This document shows, one piece after another, positions 26,230 through 34,518 of a stretch of DNA of 64,000 bases (positions are counted from its first letter, which is position 1; each line of letters opens with the position of its first letter). Origin of the DNA: Pseudoduganella violaceinigra DSM 15887 (GTDB lineage: Bacteria; Pseudomonadota; Gammaproteobacteria; Burkholderiales; Burkholderiaceae_D). Under the pieces are notes generated by a model. The model did no database searches and was not told the origin of the DNA. It saw nothing but the letters and a program-made list of their open reading frames with translations. The translations under genes were made by a program, and so were the position numbers. Location of the stretch: NCBI RefSeq assembly GCF_000425385.1, contig NZ_KE384358.1, forward strand, positions 431,390 through 495,389. Reading direction: 5' to 3'.

Positions 26230-26332
26230 AACCGGTAAACCAGTGTCAGACCCGCGGGGTCTGACACTTTATGACACGGCTGTCGCGGGCCCTGGTGTCC
26301 GACCCCGCGGGTCCGACACCGGTTTACCGGTT
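26230..26332. repeat. Composite palindromic intergenic repeat (copy 1)
   Basis: A 103-bp element between lpdA and zapE. The outer 12-bp arms AACCGGTAAACC and GGTTTACCGGTT (26230-26241, 26321-26332) are perfect complements. Inside are two hairpins: GTGTCAGACCC / GGGTCTGACAC at 26243-26267 and a GGTGTCCGACCC / GGGTCCGACACC pair at 26294-26320. Such elements can act as transcription or mRNA-end signals. Related copies lie at 28134-28201, 49540-49650 and 53207-53315. Confidence 0.8.
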
Positions 26333-26340
26333 TTCCGGGT

Positions 26341-27774
26341 TTAGAAGTTCAGCGTACGCTTATCGACAGCCAGCGCCGCTTCCTTGGTCGCTTCCGACAG
26401 CGATGGGTGTGCGTGGCAGATGCGCGCGATGTCTTCCGCCGAAGCCTTGAACTCCATCGCCACAACCGCTTCGGAGATCAGCTCGGAAGCCATCGGGCCG
26501 ACAATGTGCACGCCCAGGATCTCGTCGGTGGTTGCATCGGCCAGGAACTTCACCATGCCGTTGGTATCGCCCAGCGCGCGCGCGCGGCCGTTCGCCAGGA
26601 ACGGGAAGGTGCCGGCCTTGTACGCCACGCCTTCCGCCTTGAGCTGCTGCTCGGTCTTGCCCACGGAAGCGATTTCCGGATGGGTGTAGATGACGGACGG
26701 CAGGGTGTTGAAGTTGGTGTGGCCATGCTGGCCGGCGATACGCTCGGCCACGGCAACCGCTTCTTCTTCCGCCTTGTGCGCCAGCATCGGGCCGCGCACC
26801 ACGTCGCCGATCGCCCACACGTTCGGCAGGTTGGTCTTGCAGTCTTCGTCCACGGTGATCATGCCGCGCTCGTCGACAGCCAGGCCCACTTTATCGGCGC
26901 CCAGGCCGATGGTGTTGGCGGTGCGGCCGATCGACACGATCAGCTTGTCGAACACGGATTTCTGGGCTTCGCCCTTGGCGTCGGTGTACTCGACGGTGAC
27001 GTTGTCCTTGCCCGCTTCGACCTTGGAGATCTTGCAGGACAGGTTGATCGACAGGCCCTGCTTGGTCAGCAGCTTGTGCGCTTCCTTGGCGATCTGCTCA
27101 TCGACTGCGCCCAGGAAGGTCGGCAGACCTTCCAGCACGGTCACTTCGGAACCCAGGCGGCGCCATACGGAGCCCAGTTCCAGGCCGATCACGCCGGCGC
27201 CGATCACGCCCAGCTTGGCCGGTACGGATTCGATGTTCAGGGCGCCGGTATTCGACAGGATCAGTTTCTCGTCGAATGGGGCGCCAGGCAGCGCGCGCGG
27301 GTTGGAGCCGGTAGCGACGATGATCTGCTTGCCGGTGATGGTCTCGGTGGTCGGGCCGGAGATGGCGATCGGGTAGCCTTCCGCGCCAGCGGCGCCGGCG
27401 AACGCGCCGCGGCCGTGGAAGAAGGTGACCTTGTTCTTCTTGAACAGGAACAGGATGCCGTCGTTGTTTTGCTTCACAACGGTGTTCTTGCGCTTCAGCA
27501 TCTGGGCCACGTCGAAGGACAGGCCTTCCACGTTGATGCCGTGCTCTTTGAAGCTGTGCGATGCGTGGTCGAAGTGTTCCGACGATTGCAGCAGCGCTTT
27601 CGATGGGATGCAGCCAACGTTGGTGCAGGTGCCGCCTGGGGCTGGCTTGCCGGCTTCGTTGCTCCATTCATCGATACAGGCTACGGAGAAGCCCAGCTGC
27701 GCTGCGCGGATGGCGGCGATGTAACCGCCAGGACCGGCGCCGATAACTACTACGTCAAATTGTTTGTTGCTCAT
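26341..27774 (-). CDS. lpdA: Dihydrolipoyl dehydrogenase (E3)
   Basis: A 477-residue flavoprotein disulfide oxidoreductase that reoxidises the lipoyl arms of 2-oxoacid dehydrogenases. The FAD site is VVVIGAGPGGYIAAIRAAQLG, the redox pair is in GGTCTNVGCIPSKALL, and the NAD site is GVIGAGVIGLELGSVW. The C-terminal dimer-interface catalytic block is HIVGPMASELISEA...CHAHPSLSEA. I start at the ATG giving MSNKQFDVVV (27774) rather than four codons earlier. Position downstream of odhB supports assignment to the 2-oxoglutarate dehydrogenase complex. Confidence 0.97.
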   Translation of the reverse strand: MSNKQFDVVVIGAGPGGYIAAIRAAQLGFSVACIDEWSNEAGKPAPGGTCTNVGCIPSKALLQSSEHFDHASHSFKEHGINVEGLSFDVAQMLKRKNTVVKQNNDGILFLFKKNKVTFFHGRGAFAGAAGAEGYPIAISGPTTETITGKQIIVATGSNPRALPGAPFDEKLILSNTGALNIESVPAKLGVIGAGVIGLELGSVWRRLGSEVTVLEGLPTFLGAVDEQIAKEAHKLLTKQGLSINLSCKISKVEAGKDNVTVEYTDAKGEAQKSVFDKLIVSIGRTANTIGLGADKVGLAVDERGMITVDEDCKTNLPNVWAIGDVVRGPMLAHKAEEEAVAVAERIAGQHGHTNFNTLPSVIYTHPEIASVGKTEQQLKAEGVAYKAGTFPFLANGRARALGDTNGMVKFLADATTDEILGVHIVGPMASELISEAVVAMEFKASAEDIARICHAHPSLSEATKEAALAVDKRTLNF

Positions 27775-27786
27775 GTATTTTCCCAA

Positions 27787-28113
27787 TCATTGGTCGTCCG
27801 TAGGGACGAAAATCCACATAAGGATGTAAATCAGCCCGCCGAAGCCGGCACATGTTGCGACCAGAACGAAGATCAGGCGCCAGATCCAGGATTCGATCCC
27901 GGTCTGCTGGGCGATGCCGCCGCACACGCCGCCCAGCCAGCGGTCGTGGCTGGCGCGGCGCAGCTTGCCGATTTCGGTGGCGAAGTCGCCGCCGGCCTGC
28001 TGGCTGCCGCCGCTTTGCAGCAGCTTGTCCTTGGCACGGGCGAATTCTTCATCGCTCAGGGCACCAGCCTGGTGCAGTTCGTGCAGGCGCTTCAGTTCTT
28101 CGGAGACGCTCAT
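27787..28113 (-). CDS. SHOCT + PspC domain membrane protein
   Basis: A 108-residue protein. Residues about 5-33 form a SHOCT-like short helix (LHELHQAGALSDEEFARAK). Residues about 48-105 form a PspC domain: HDRWLGGVCGGIAQQTGI followed by two membrane helices (LIFVLVATCAGFGGLIYILMW region). PspC domains sense or signal envelope stress. The gene sits between odhB and lpdA on the same strand, 12 bases from lpdA, and so interrupts the usual odhB-lpdA pair. The repeat at 28134-28201 precedes it. Confidence 0.85.
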   Translation of the reverse strand: MSVSEELKRLHELHQAGALSDEEFARAKDKLLQSGGSQQAGGDFATEIGKLRRASHDRWLGGVCGGIAQQTGIESWIWRLIFVLVATCAGFGGLIYILMWIFVPTDDQ

Positions 28114-28133
28114 GTGACCTCTCGTCGAATAGT

Positions 28134-28201
28134 TAAACCGGTACACCAGTGTCAGCCCCGCAGGGGCCGACACTGGCCGGCGAAAGTCGCGGAGCCGGTT
28201 T
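28134..28201. repeat. Palindromic intergenic repeat (copy 2)
   Basis: AAACCGGTACACC followed by a hairpin (AGTGTCAGCCCC, loop GCA, GGGGCCGACACT, 28148-28174) and a degenerate AGCCGGTTTTA right arm. It lies just past the odhB stop and matches copy 1 in building blocks, with one hairpin instead of two. Confidence 0.7.
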
Positions 28202-29439
28202 TACAGGTCCAGCAGCAGGCGCGCAGGATCTTCCAGCGCTTCCTTCATGGCCACCAGGCCCAGGACCGCTTCGCGGCCGTCGATGATACGGTGGTCGTAG
28301 GACATCGCCAGGTAGTTCATTGGGCGAATCACGATCTGGCCGTCGACGACAACAGCGCGGTCCTTGGTGGCGTGCACGCCCAGGATGGCCGATTGTGGCG
28401 GGTTGATGATCGGGGTCGACAGCATGGAGCCGAAGGTGCCACCGTTCGAGATGGAGAAGGTGCCGCCGGTCAGGTCTTCCAGGGTCAGCTTGCCTTCCTT
28501 GGCTTTCTGGCCGAATTCGCCGATCTTCTTCTCGATCTCGGCGATGCTCATCTGGTCTGCGTTGCGCAGGATAGGCACCACCAGGCCGCGTGGGGAACCC
28601 ACGGCGATACCGATGTCGAAGTAGCCGTGGTAGACGATGTCATTGCCGTCCACCGAAGCGTTCAGGATCGGGTACTTCTTCAGCGCGTGCACGGCAGCCT
28701 TGACGAAGAAGGACATGAAGCCCAGCTTCACGCCGTGTTCTTTCTCGAACTTGTCCTTGTACTTGTTACGCAGGTCCATGACCGGCTTCATGTCCACTTC
28801 GTTGAAGGTGGTCAGGATGGCGTTGGTGGACTGGGATTCGACCAGGCGCTCGGCGATACGCGCGCGCAGGCGGCTCATCGGCACGCGCTCTTCCGGACGG
28901 TCGCCCAGGTTGGCGGCGGACGGCGCGGCAACCTTCTGCAGCTGTGCCTTCGGCGCGGCAGGCGCGAGCGGTGCCGGAGCGGCTGGTTTCGGTGCGGCGG
29001 CGGCAGCCAGGGCGTCGCCCTTGGTCACGCGGCCGTCCTTGCCGGAACCGGCAACGTCGGCAGCGGCGATGCCGGCTTCGGACAGGATCTTGGCGGCAGC
29101 TGGCATGGCCACGCCGGACTTGTCGGCGGCAGCGGCAGGTGCGGCGGCGGCTGGGGCAGCGGCGGCAGCCGGTGCGGAAGGCGCGGCGCCTGGAGCGGCG
29201 TCGGTATCGATGATGGCGATGACTTCGCCGGCAACCACGGTGGCGCCGTCGGCCTTGATCACTTGCACAACCACGCCGGCGGCTGGCGCCGGCAGTTCCA
29301 GGACCACCTTGTCGGTCTCGATGTCGATCATGTTTTCGTCGCGGGCCACTGCCTCGCCGACTTTCTTGTGCCAGGTCAGCAGGGTCGCTTCAGCGACGGA
29401 TTCCGACAGTTGTGGAACTTTGACTTCGATTTGTGCCAT
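28201..29439 (-). CDS. odhB: Dihydrolipoyllysine-residue succinyltransferase, 2-oxoglutarate dehydrogenase E2
   Basis: A 412-residue E2 core enzyme that transfers succinyl from lipoyl to CoA. One lipoyl domain covers about 1-78, with Lys44 in DIETDKVVLELPAP. An Ala/Pro linker follows, then a peripheral-subunit-binding domain (AAKILSEAGIAAADVAGSGKDGRVTKGD, in parts) and the catalytic domain ending SYDHRIIDGREAV, which holds the catalytic His and Asp. Usual single-lipoyl length. It is the second gene after sucA. Confidence 0.97.
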   Translation of the reverse strand: MAQIEVKVPQLSESVAEATLLTWHKKVGEAVARDENMIDIETDKVVLELPAPAAGVVVQVIKADGATVVAGEVIAIIDTDAAPGAAPSAPAAAAAPAAAAPAAAADKSGVAMPAAAKILSEAGIAAADVAGSGKDGRVTKGDALAAAAAPKPAAPAPLAPAAPKAQLQKVAAPSAANLGDRPEERVPMSRLRARIAERLVESQSTNAILTTFNEVDMKPVMDLRNKYKDKFEKEHGVKLGFMSFFVKAAVHALKKYPILNASVDGNDIVYHGYFDIGIAVGSPRGLVVPILRNADQMSIAEIEKKIGEFGQKAKEGKLTLEDLTGGTFSISNGGTFGSMLSTPIINPPQSAILGVHATKDRAVVVDGQIVIRPMNYLAMSYDHRIIDGREAVLGLVAMKEALEDPARLLLDL

Positions 29440-29473
29440 TTGTTATTTACTCCGTATCTTGTGTATTTGTTGC

Positions 29474-29496
29474 GCCGCCCGCTCGTGGCGGGCGGC
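29474..29496 (-). promoter_or_regulatory. Hairpin in the sucA-odhB intercistronic gap
   Basis: A perfect 9-bp stem (GCCGCCCGC / GCGGGCGGC, loop TCGTG) lies 16 bases past the sucA stop. No T-run follows on the minus strand, so it is more likely an mRNA-stabilising or processing element than a terminator. Confidence 0.5.
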
Positions 29497-29512
29497 TCAC
29501 CCGCTAATGCGA

Positions 29513-32368
29513 TTACTTGGTCAGAATGAAGCCCTTCAGCTTCGAGAACGCGGTTTCCAGCAGGTCTTTCTGCTGCGCGTAGTGCTTGTCGTAGTAACCC
29601 ACGGCAGGCGAAGCGGACGCTGGGCGGCCGGCATACGCCAGCTTCTGGCCCGACTCCATGGCCTCGAAGATGTTGTGCTGGATCTGGAACCAAGGACCCT
29701 GGTTCTGCGGCTCGTCCTGTACCCACACCACTTCGGCCAGGTTCGGGAACTTTTTCAGTTCGGCAGCGAAGGCCTTGTGCGGGAACGGATACAGCTGCTC
29801 GATACGCACGATCGCGGTATCGGTCACGCCGCGGGTCTTGCGGGTGTTGACGATGTCGTAGTACACCTTGCCGGAGCAGGCGATCACGCGCTTGACCTTC
29901 TTGGCGTCGATCGACTCGTCCACCTCGCCGATCACGGTCTGGAAGGCGCCCTTGGCCAGTTGCTCCAGCGGGGAACCTGCATCCTTGTTGCGCAGCAGCG
30001 ACTTAGGAGTCAGGATCACCAGCGGTTTACGGAACTGGCGCACCATCTGGCGGCGCAGCACGTGGAAGATCTGCGACGCGGTGGTCGGCTGCACAACTTG
30101 CATATTGTTGTCGGCGCACAGCTGCAGGAAACGCTCTGGGCGGCACGACGAGTGCTCTGGACCCTGGCCTTCGTAGCCGTGCGGCAGCATCATGACCAGG
30201 CCGGAAGCGCGGCCCCACTTCACTTCGCCGGAGCTGATGAACTGGTCGATCACCACCTGGGCACCGTTGACGAAGTCGCCGAACTGGGCTTCCCAGATGG
30301 TCAGCGTGTTAGGCTCGGCGGTCGAGTAGCCGTATTCGAAGGCCAGCACGGCCTCTTCGGACAGCACGGAGTCGATCACGGTGAACGGTGCCTGGCCTTC
30401 GGAGATGTTCTGCAGCGGGATGTAGGTACCTGCGTCCCAACGTTCGCGGTTCTGGTCGTGCAGTACGGCGTGGCGATGCACGAAGGTGCCGCGGCCGGCG
30501 TCCTGGCCGGTCAGGCGCACAGCGTAGCCGGAGGAAACCAGGGAGGCGAAGGCCAGGTGTTCACCCATGCCCCAGTCCAGGTTCATTTCGCCCTTGCCCA
30601 TATTGGCGCGGTCGCCCAGCACTTTTTCCACCAGCGAGTGAACCTTGAAGTCGGCCGGCACGGTGGTGATGGCGGTGGCCAGACGTTTCAGTTCGGTCAT
30701 CGGCACGGCGGTATCGGCGGCGTCGGTCCACTTGCGGTTCAGGAACGGCAGCCAGTCGACGGCGTACTTGTTCTTGAAGTTGGAGATCACCGGATCGATG
30801 GTGTGCTTGCCCTGGTCCATCGCCGCGCGGTAGGCGGCAACCATGGCGTCGCCGCCGTCGGCAGGGATCACGCCTTGTGCGATCAGCTTGTCCGCATACA
30901 TCTTGCGGGTGCCTGGGTGCTTGGCGATCTTCTTGTACATCAGCGGCTGGGTCAGCGCCGGGGTATCCTGCTCGTTGTGGCCCAGTTTGCGGTAGCAAAT
31001 GATGTCGACAACGATGTCTTTCTTGAACTGCTGGCGGTAATCCATCGCGATCTGGGAAGCCAGGACCACGGCTTCAGGATCGTCGGCGTTCACGTGCAGT
31101 ACCGGCGCTTCGATCATCTTCACGACGTCGGAGCAGTAAATGGTGGAACGTGCATCGCGCGGATCGGAAGTGGTGAAGCCGATCTGGTTGTTGATCACGA
31201 TGTGCACGGTGCCGCCGGTGCCGTAGCCGCGGGTCTGCGCCAGGTTCAGGGTTTCCATCACAACGCCCTGGCCTGCGAAAGCGGCGTCGCCGTGCACCAG
31301 GATAGGCAGCACTTGCGCGCCGTGGGTGTCGCCGCGGCGGTCCATACGGGCCTTCACGGAACCTTCAACCACAGGGTTGACGATTTCCAGGTGGGACGGA
31401 TTGAACGCCAGCGACAGGTGGACCGGGCCGCCCGCGGTGGAGATGTCGGACGAGAAGCCCTGGTGGTATTTCACGTCGCCAGCCGGCAGGTCGTCGGCGT
31501 GCTTGCCTTCGAATTCTTCGAACAGGTCCTTAGGCGCCTTGCCCAGGGTGTTCACCAGCACGTTCAGGCGGCCGCGGTGGGCCATGCCGATGACGATTTC
31601 CTGCACGCCTTTTTCGCCGGCGCGCTGGATGATTTCATCGATCGAGGCGATGAAAGTCTCGCCGCCTTCCAGCGAGAAGCGCTTCTGGCCGACGTACTTG
31701 GTATGGAGGTAGCGTTCCAGGCCTTCAGCGGCGGTCAGGCGCTCCAGGATGTGCTTTTTCTTTTCGGCGCTGAAGGCCGGGGTCGAGCGGATCGACTCCA
31801 GGCGCTCCTGCAGCCAGCGCTTTTCGGCTGGATCCGAGATGTACATGTACTCGGCGCCGATGGAGCGGGTATAGGTGTCCTTCAGCAGGTTGGTCAGATC
31901 GCGCAGGGTCGCGGTCTCCGGGCCGAAGTAGGTGTTGCTGATGTTGAATACGGTGTCCTGATCGGCGTCGGTGAAGCCGTAGAACGACGGTTCCAGTTCA
32001 GGAATGCTCGGACGTTCCTGGCGCTGCAGCGGATCCAGGTTGGCCCAGCGAGAGCCCAGGTAGCGGTAGGCTGCGATCAGCTGGGTGGCGGCCACGCGCT
32101 TGCGGCCCATTTCGGCATCGGACGAAGCGACGATGGTGCGGATCGGACCGGCTTTCGCGCGTTCGGCGAAGGAGGCGATGACGGACGAGTGGATGACGTC
32201 AGGTTTGGCGCTGCCGTCGACTGCCGGCACGTTTTGCATGGCGTCGAAATACTGGCGCCAGTTGTCTGGCACGGAGCCAGGATTCTCAAGATACGCTTCG
32301 TACAGTTCTTCTACGTACGGCGCGTTCCCACCAAACAGGTAGGAATTGGACGTCTGTTGTTGCATCAT
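29513..32368 (-). CDS. sucA: 2-oxoglutarate dehydrogenase E1 component
   Basis: A 951-residue thiamine-diphosphate enzyme that decarboxylates 2-oxoglutarate. The N terminus is YLFGGNAPYVEELYEAYLENP, followed by VIGMAHRGRLNVLVNTLGK, the TPP region with VHIVINNQIGFTTSDP and HGDAAFAGQGVV, and the C-terminal DQFISSGEVKW. The ATG at 32368 has AAAGGTGAG upstream; a longer frame from 32458 has no family support. In many Burkholderiales sucA follows gltA directly; here 5.9 kb of other genes intervene. Confidence 0.97.
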   Translation of the reverse strand: MMQQQTSNSYLFGGNAPYVEELYEAYLENPGSVPDNWRQYFDAMQNVPAVDGSAKPDVIHSSVIASFAERAKAGPIRTIVASSDAEMGRKRVAATQLIAAYRYLGSRWANLDPLQRQERPSIPELEPSFYGFTDADQDTVFNISNTYFGPETATLRDLTNLLKDTYTRSIGAEYMYISDPAEKRWLQERLESIRSTPAFSAEKKKHILERLTAAEGLERYLHTKYVGQKRFSLEGGETFIASIDEIIQRAGEKGVQEIVIGMAHRGRLNVLVNTLGKAPKDLFEEFEGKHADDLPAGDVKYHQGFSSDISTAGGPVHLSLAFNPSHLEIVNPVVEGSVKARMDRRGDTHGAQVLPILVHGDAAFAGQGVVMETLNLAQTRGYGTGGTVHIVINNQIGFTTSDPRDARSTIYCSDVVKMIEAPVLHVNADDPEAVVLASQIAMDYRQQFKKDIVVDIICYRKLGHNEQDTPALTQPLMYKKIAKHPGTRKMYADKLIAQGVIPADGGDAMVAAYRAAMDQGKHTIDPVISNFKNKYAVDWLPFLNRKWTDAADTAVPMTELKRLATAITTVPADFKVHSLVEKVLGDRANMGKGEMNLDWGMGEHLAFASLVSSGYAVRLTGQDAGRGTFVHRHAVLHDQNRERWDAGTYIPLQNISEGQAPFTVIDSVLSEEAVLAFEYGYSTAEPNTLTIWEAQFGDFVNGAQVVIDQFISSGEVKWGRASGLVMMLPHGYEGQGPEHSSCRPERFLQLCADNNMQVVQPTTASQIFHVLRRQMVRQFRKPLVILTPKSLLRNKDAGSPLEQLAKGAFQTVIGEVDESIDAKKVKRVIACSGKVYYDIVNTRKTRGVTDTAIVRIEQLYPFPHKAFAAELKKFPNLAEVVWVQDEPQNQGPWFQIQHNIFEAMESGQKLAYAGRPASASPAVGYYDKHYAQQKDLLETAFSKLKGFILTK

Positions 32369-32670
32369 TTCTTTGCTCACCTTTCTTCGCGCTTCGCGAG
32401 GAATTAGCGGGTTGTTCAAACCTTCCGCGACACGGCCTGACCGGTTAGCGGATTGCACATCAAGTTGTGGGGGAAGGGCTCTGTTGTTTCCAGATTTTCC
32501 AAAAACGGTCGCTTAGGATAGCACGTGTTCTTGAACTGCAACAACTAAAACTACCTGTGCCTGCTGGAAGCAATATTCATAAAAATGTAACATTTGGTGA
32601 GAATTTAAGAAATATTCACTGCTATAATTTTGCGCCATGAATTTTTGTCAATATTTCTTTAAGGAGTTTC
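32369..32670. other. Divergent intergenic region sucA / lectin
   Basis: 302 bases without a gene. It must hold the sucA promoter: on the minus strand TTGCAG (32536-32541) and TATCCT (32515-32520) stand 15 bp apart, a weak candidate. It also holds the lectin promoter with an extended -10 at 32620-32628. The half near the lectin is markedly AT-rich compared with the rest of the window. Confidence 0.5.
32620..32628 (+). promoter_or_regulatory. Extended -10 promoter of the lectin gene
   Basis: TGCTATAAT matches the extended -10 consensus (TGn plus a perfect TATAAT). It lies 42 bases before the ATG. No good -35 is seen at 17 bp, which is usual for extended -10 promoters. AAGGAG at 32661-32666 is the SD. 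Confidence 0.65.
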
Positions 32671-33735
32671 ATGCGTAAGTTTTTGGCTGCACTTTTTTCT
32701 CTTCTAGCTATCGCTGGCTCGGCATCGGCCCAATCCATCGGCTCAGTCGTGAGCACCAGCAACTGCCGCCCCGAGGGCTGCGGGTTGATGAAGCAAGGTG
32801 AATATCTCGAGAACGGCATCTACCGCCTGGTTATGCAAACGGACGGCAACCTGGTGCTTTATCAAATTGAAGGCGGAGCTCAAAAGGCCCTTTGGTGGAG
32901 TAACACGTCCGGCACCGGCGGCACCAATGCCGTCATCCAACTTGACAGCAATCTGGTCATTAAACGTTCAGACAACTCGACTATCTGGTCTGCAAAAACT
33001 ACGCTAAGCACCGTCGCAAATACTTCGCTGAGGCTGGAAAACAATGGAGCCTTAATCATCCTGCAAGACCCTGGCACCAGTTCCACGGTGGTTTACCCTG
33101 GTCCAGTGCGGGCTCAAACGCAATCTCTTGGCTCGTCCGTGGGCACCGCGAACTGCCGCCCCGAAGGTTGCGGTGTGATGAAGCAAGGGGAATACCTCGA
33201 AAACGGCATCTATCGCCTCGTAATGCAAACGGACGGCAATTTGGTACTTTACCAAATTGTGGGCGGCACTCAAAAGGCGCTCTGGTGGAGCGGCACAGCC
33301 GGCTCGGGCGCTTCCAATGCGGTAATGCAGCTTGACGGCAATCTTGTCGTCACCCGCCCTGACAATTCGGTTATTTGGTCCACTAAAACCACACGCAGCG
33401 CCGCAGCTGCGAGCTGGCTGAAATTGTCCAATACTGGAGCCCTGACTATTGACCATGGCCAATTCCCGGGACAGCTTACTGCCGTCGTCTATGCCGACCC
33501 TAACGCTGGAGGAACCCCATCGAACGGTGGTGGCAACGGCAATGCTTGCACCCAACCACAGGGGTACCCAGTCTGCATCGGAAGAGGCTCCCTGGCACAG
33601 CAGCAGCTCATGGCCTATGGATGCACCATTTCTGACGCACGCCGTCAAGCCAGCATGTGGGGTGCTTCCTGGGGCCCTTGCCCTACCACCGTAGGTACCG
33701 GCTTCGGTTCTGGTTCCGGCTTCGGCTTCAACTGA
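32671..33735 (+). CDS. Secreted tandem bulb-type (mannose-binding) lectin protein
   Basis: A 354-residue secreted protein. The signal peptide is residues 1-20 (ending ASA). Two bulb-lectin domains follow, about residues 25-138 and 150-265; each carries the QxDxNxVxY sugar-site motif (QTDGNLVLY) plus degenerate second sites (QLDSNLVIK, QLDGNLVVT). The two halves are near-identical in long stretches (NCRPEGCG, MKQGEYLENGIYRLVMQTDG), also at DNA level. A Gly/Asn linker leads to a Cys-containing tail ending in a Gly/Phe/Ser run. Such lectins in bacteria include mannose-binding bacteriocins (LlpA/putidacin type) and adhesins; no lytic domain is seen here. Confidence 0.85.
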   Translation: MRKFLAALFSLLAIAGSASAQSIGSVVSTSNCRPEGCGLMKQGEYLENGIYRLVMQTDGNLVLYQIEGGAQKALWWSNTSGTGGTNAVIQLDSNLVIKRSDNSTIWSAKTTLSTVANTSLRLENNGALIILQDPGTSSTVVYPGPVRAQTQSLGSSVGTANCRPEGCGVMKQGEYLENGIYRLVMQTDGNLVLYQIVGGTQKALWWSGTAGSGASNAVMQLDGNLVVTRPDNSVIWSTKTTRSAAAASWLKLSNTGALTIDHGQFPGQLTAVVYADPNAGGTPSNGGGNGNACTQPQGYPVCIGRGSLAQQQLMAYGCTISDARRQASMWGASWGPCPTTVGTGFGSGSGFGFN

Positions 33736-33791
33736 AGCTGGAATAAATAGATGATTAAGAGAATAGTTGTGTTCAATTCGGGCCTGGCTAA

Positions 33792-34490
33792 ATGATCAAG
33801 TTTGTTTCGGCTCTCGCCGCTATTCTCGTGGCCGCCTGGTTAGCCTGGCCATCCGGAGAAACTCAGCCGGGTGGCCAAAGTCAGCCTTTGGCGCATCAAA
33901 ACTTGCCAGCTGCGGCCCAACGCACAACGGTGAACACCCGGGCTTGCTCGTCGGGAATATCCGCTTTTTGCCAAGGAAATCCGCCACCATCGCAATTGGC
34001 CTTGCGATCCCCGCAGCTAGAGGCCCGCCGTACGACTATGCGCAAGCTGGGTATCGTAACACCAAACATTTACGATGAGATGGGCTTGCTTCAACTCCAG
34101 GAATTGAGCAAGAAACACGATATTTATGCGGTGCTCCAGCTGGCAATCAGGCACAGAATAGAGATCGACTCCTTGCGGCGAGAGCCCGGGTATAACTTCA
34201 AAGAGCAGCCAAAGGAAGTTGAACAACGTTATTGGATTGAAGCTGTCACAGTTGGGCACGCCCATTCTGCATCCATTCTAGCCGAGCAGCTGTGGCGGGA
34301 TGGCAAAGCTGCCGAGGCCGTTTCATGGTCTCTATTGGCGAAACAAATGGGTGACCCTGCTGCCGAGAACTGGTTAAAGGAAAAACAAGCGATATTGGAT
34401 CCGAACGACCGAGCAGTTGCGGCAAATCGGGCTGTCGGCCTATTGAATTACGTTATACAACAACAAATCGAGATGCGATCAACTCAGTAA
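33792..34490 (+). CDS. Exported hypothetical protein downstream of the lectin
   Basis: A 232-residue protein with an N-terminal hydrophobic segment (FVSALAAILVAAWLAW) that anchors or exports it. The rest is helical, with SEL1-like features at the C terminus (ASILAEQLWRDGKAAEAVSWSLLAKQMGDPAAENWL, in parts). I do not recognise the family. It starts 56 bases after the lectin, same strand, and shares its lower GC and atypical codon use, so the two may form one acquired unit. Confidence 0.65.
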   Translation: MIKFVSALAAILVAAWLAWPSGETQPGGQSQPLAHQNLPAAAQRTTVNTRACSSGISAFCQGNPPPSQLALRSPQLEARRTTMRKLGIVTPNIYDEMGLLQLQELSKKHDIYAVLQLAIRHRIEIDSLRREPGYNFKEQPKEVEQRYWIEAVTVGHAHSASILAEQLWRDGKAAEAVSWSLLAKQMGDPAAENWLKEKQAILDPNDRAVAANRAVGLLNYVIQQQIEMRSTQ

Positions 34491-34518
34491 CGCGACCTGT
34501 CAGCGAGCACATCTGCGA

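Noticed and set aside
26407..29529. A 1040-residue open frame on the plus strand over lpdA and odhB
   Set aside because: It mirrors real genes on the other strand, is His/Val/Gly-rich and reflects the high GC; no family features.
28637..32407. A 1256-residue plus-strand frame over sucA and odhB
   Set aside because: Antisense shadow of odhB and sucA; composition and lack of domains rule it out.
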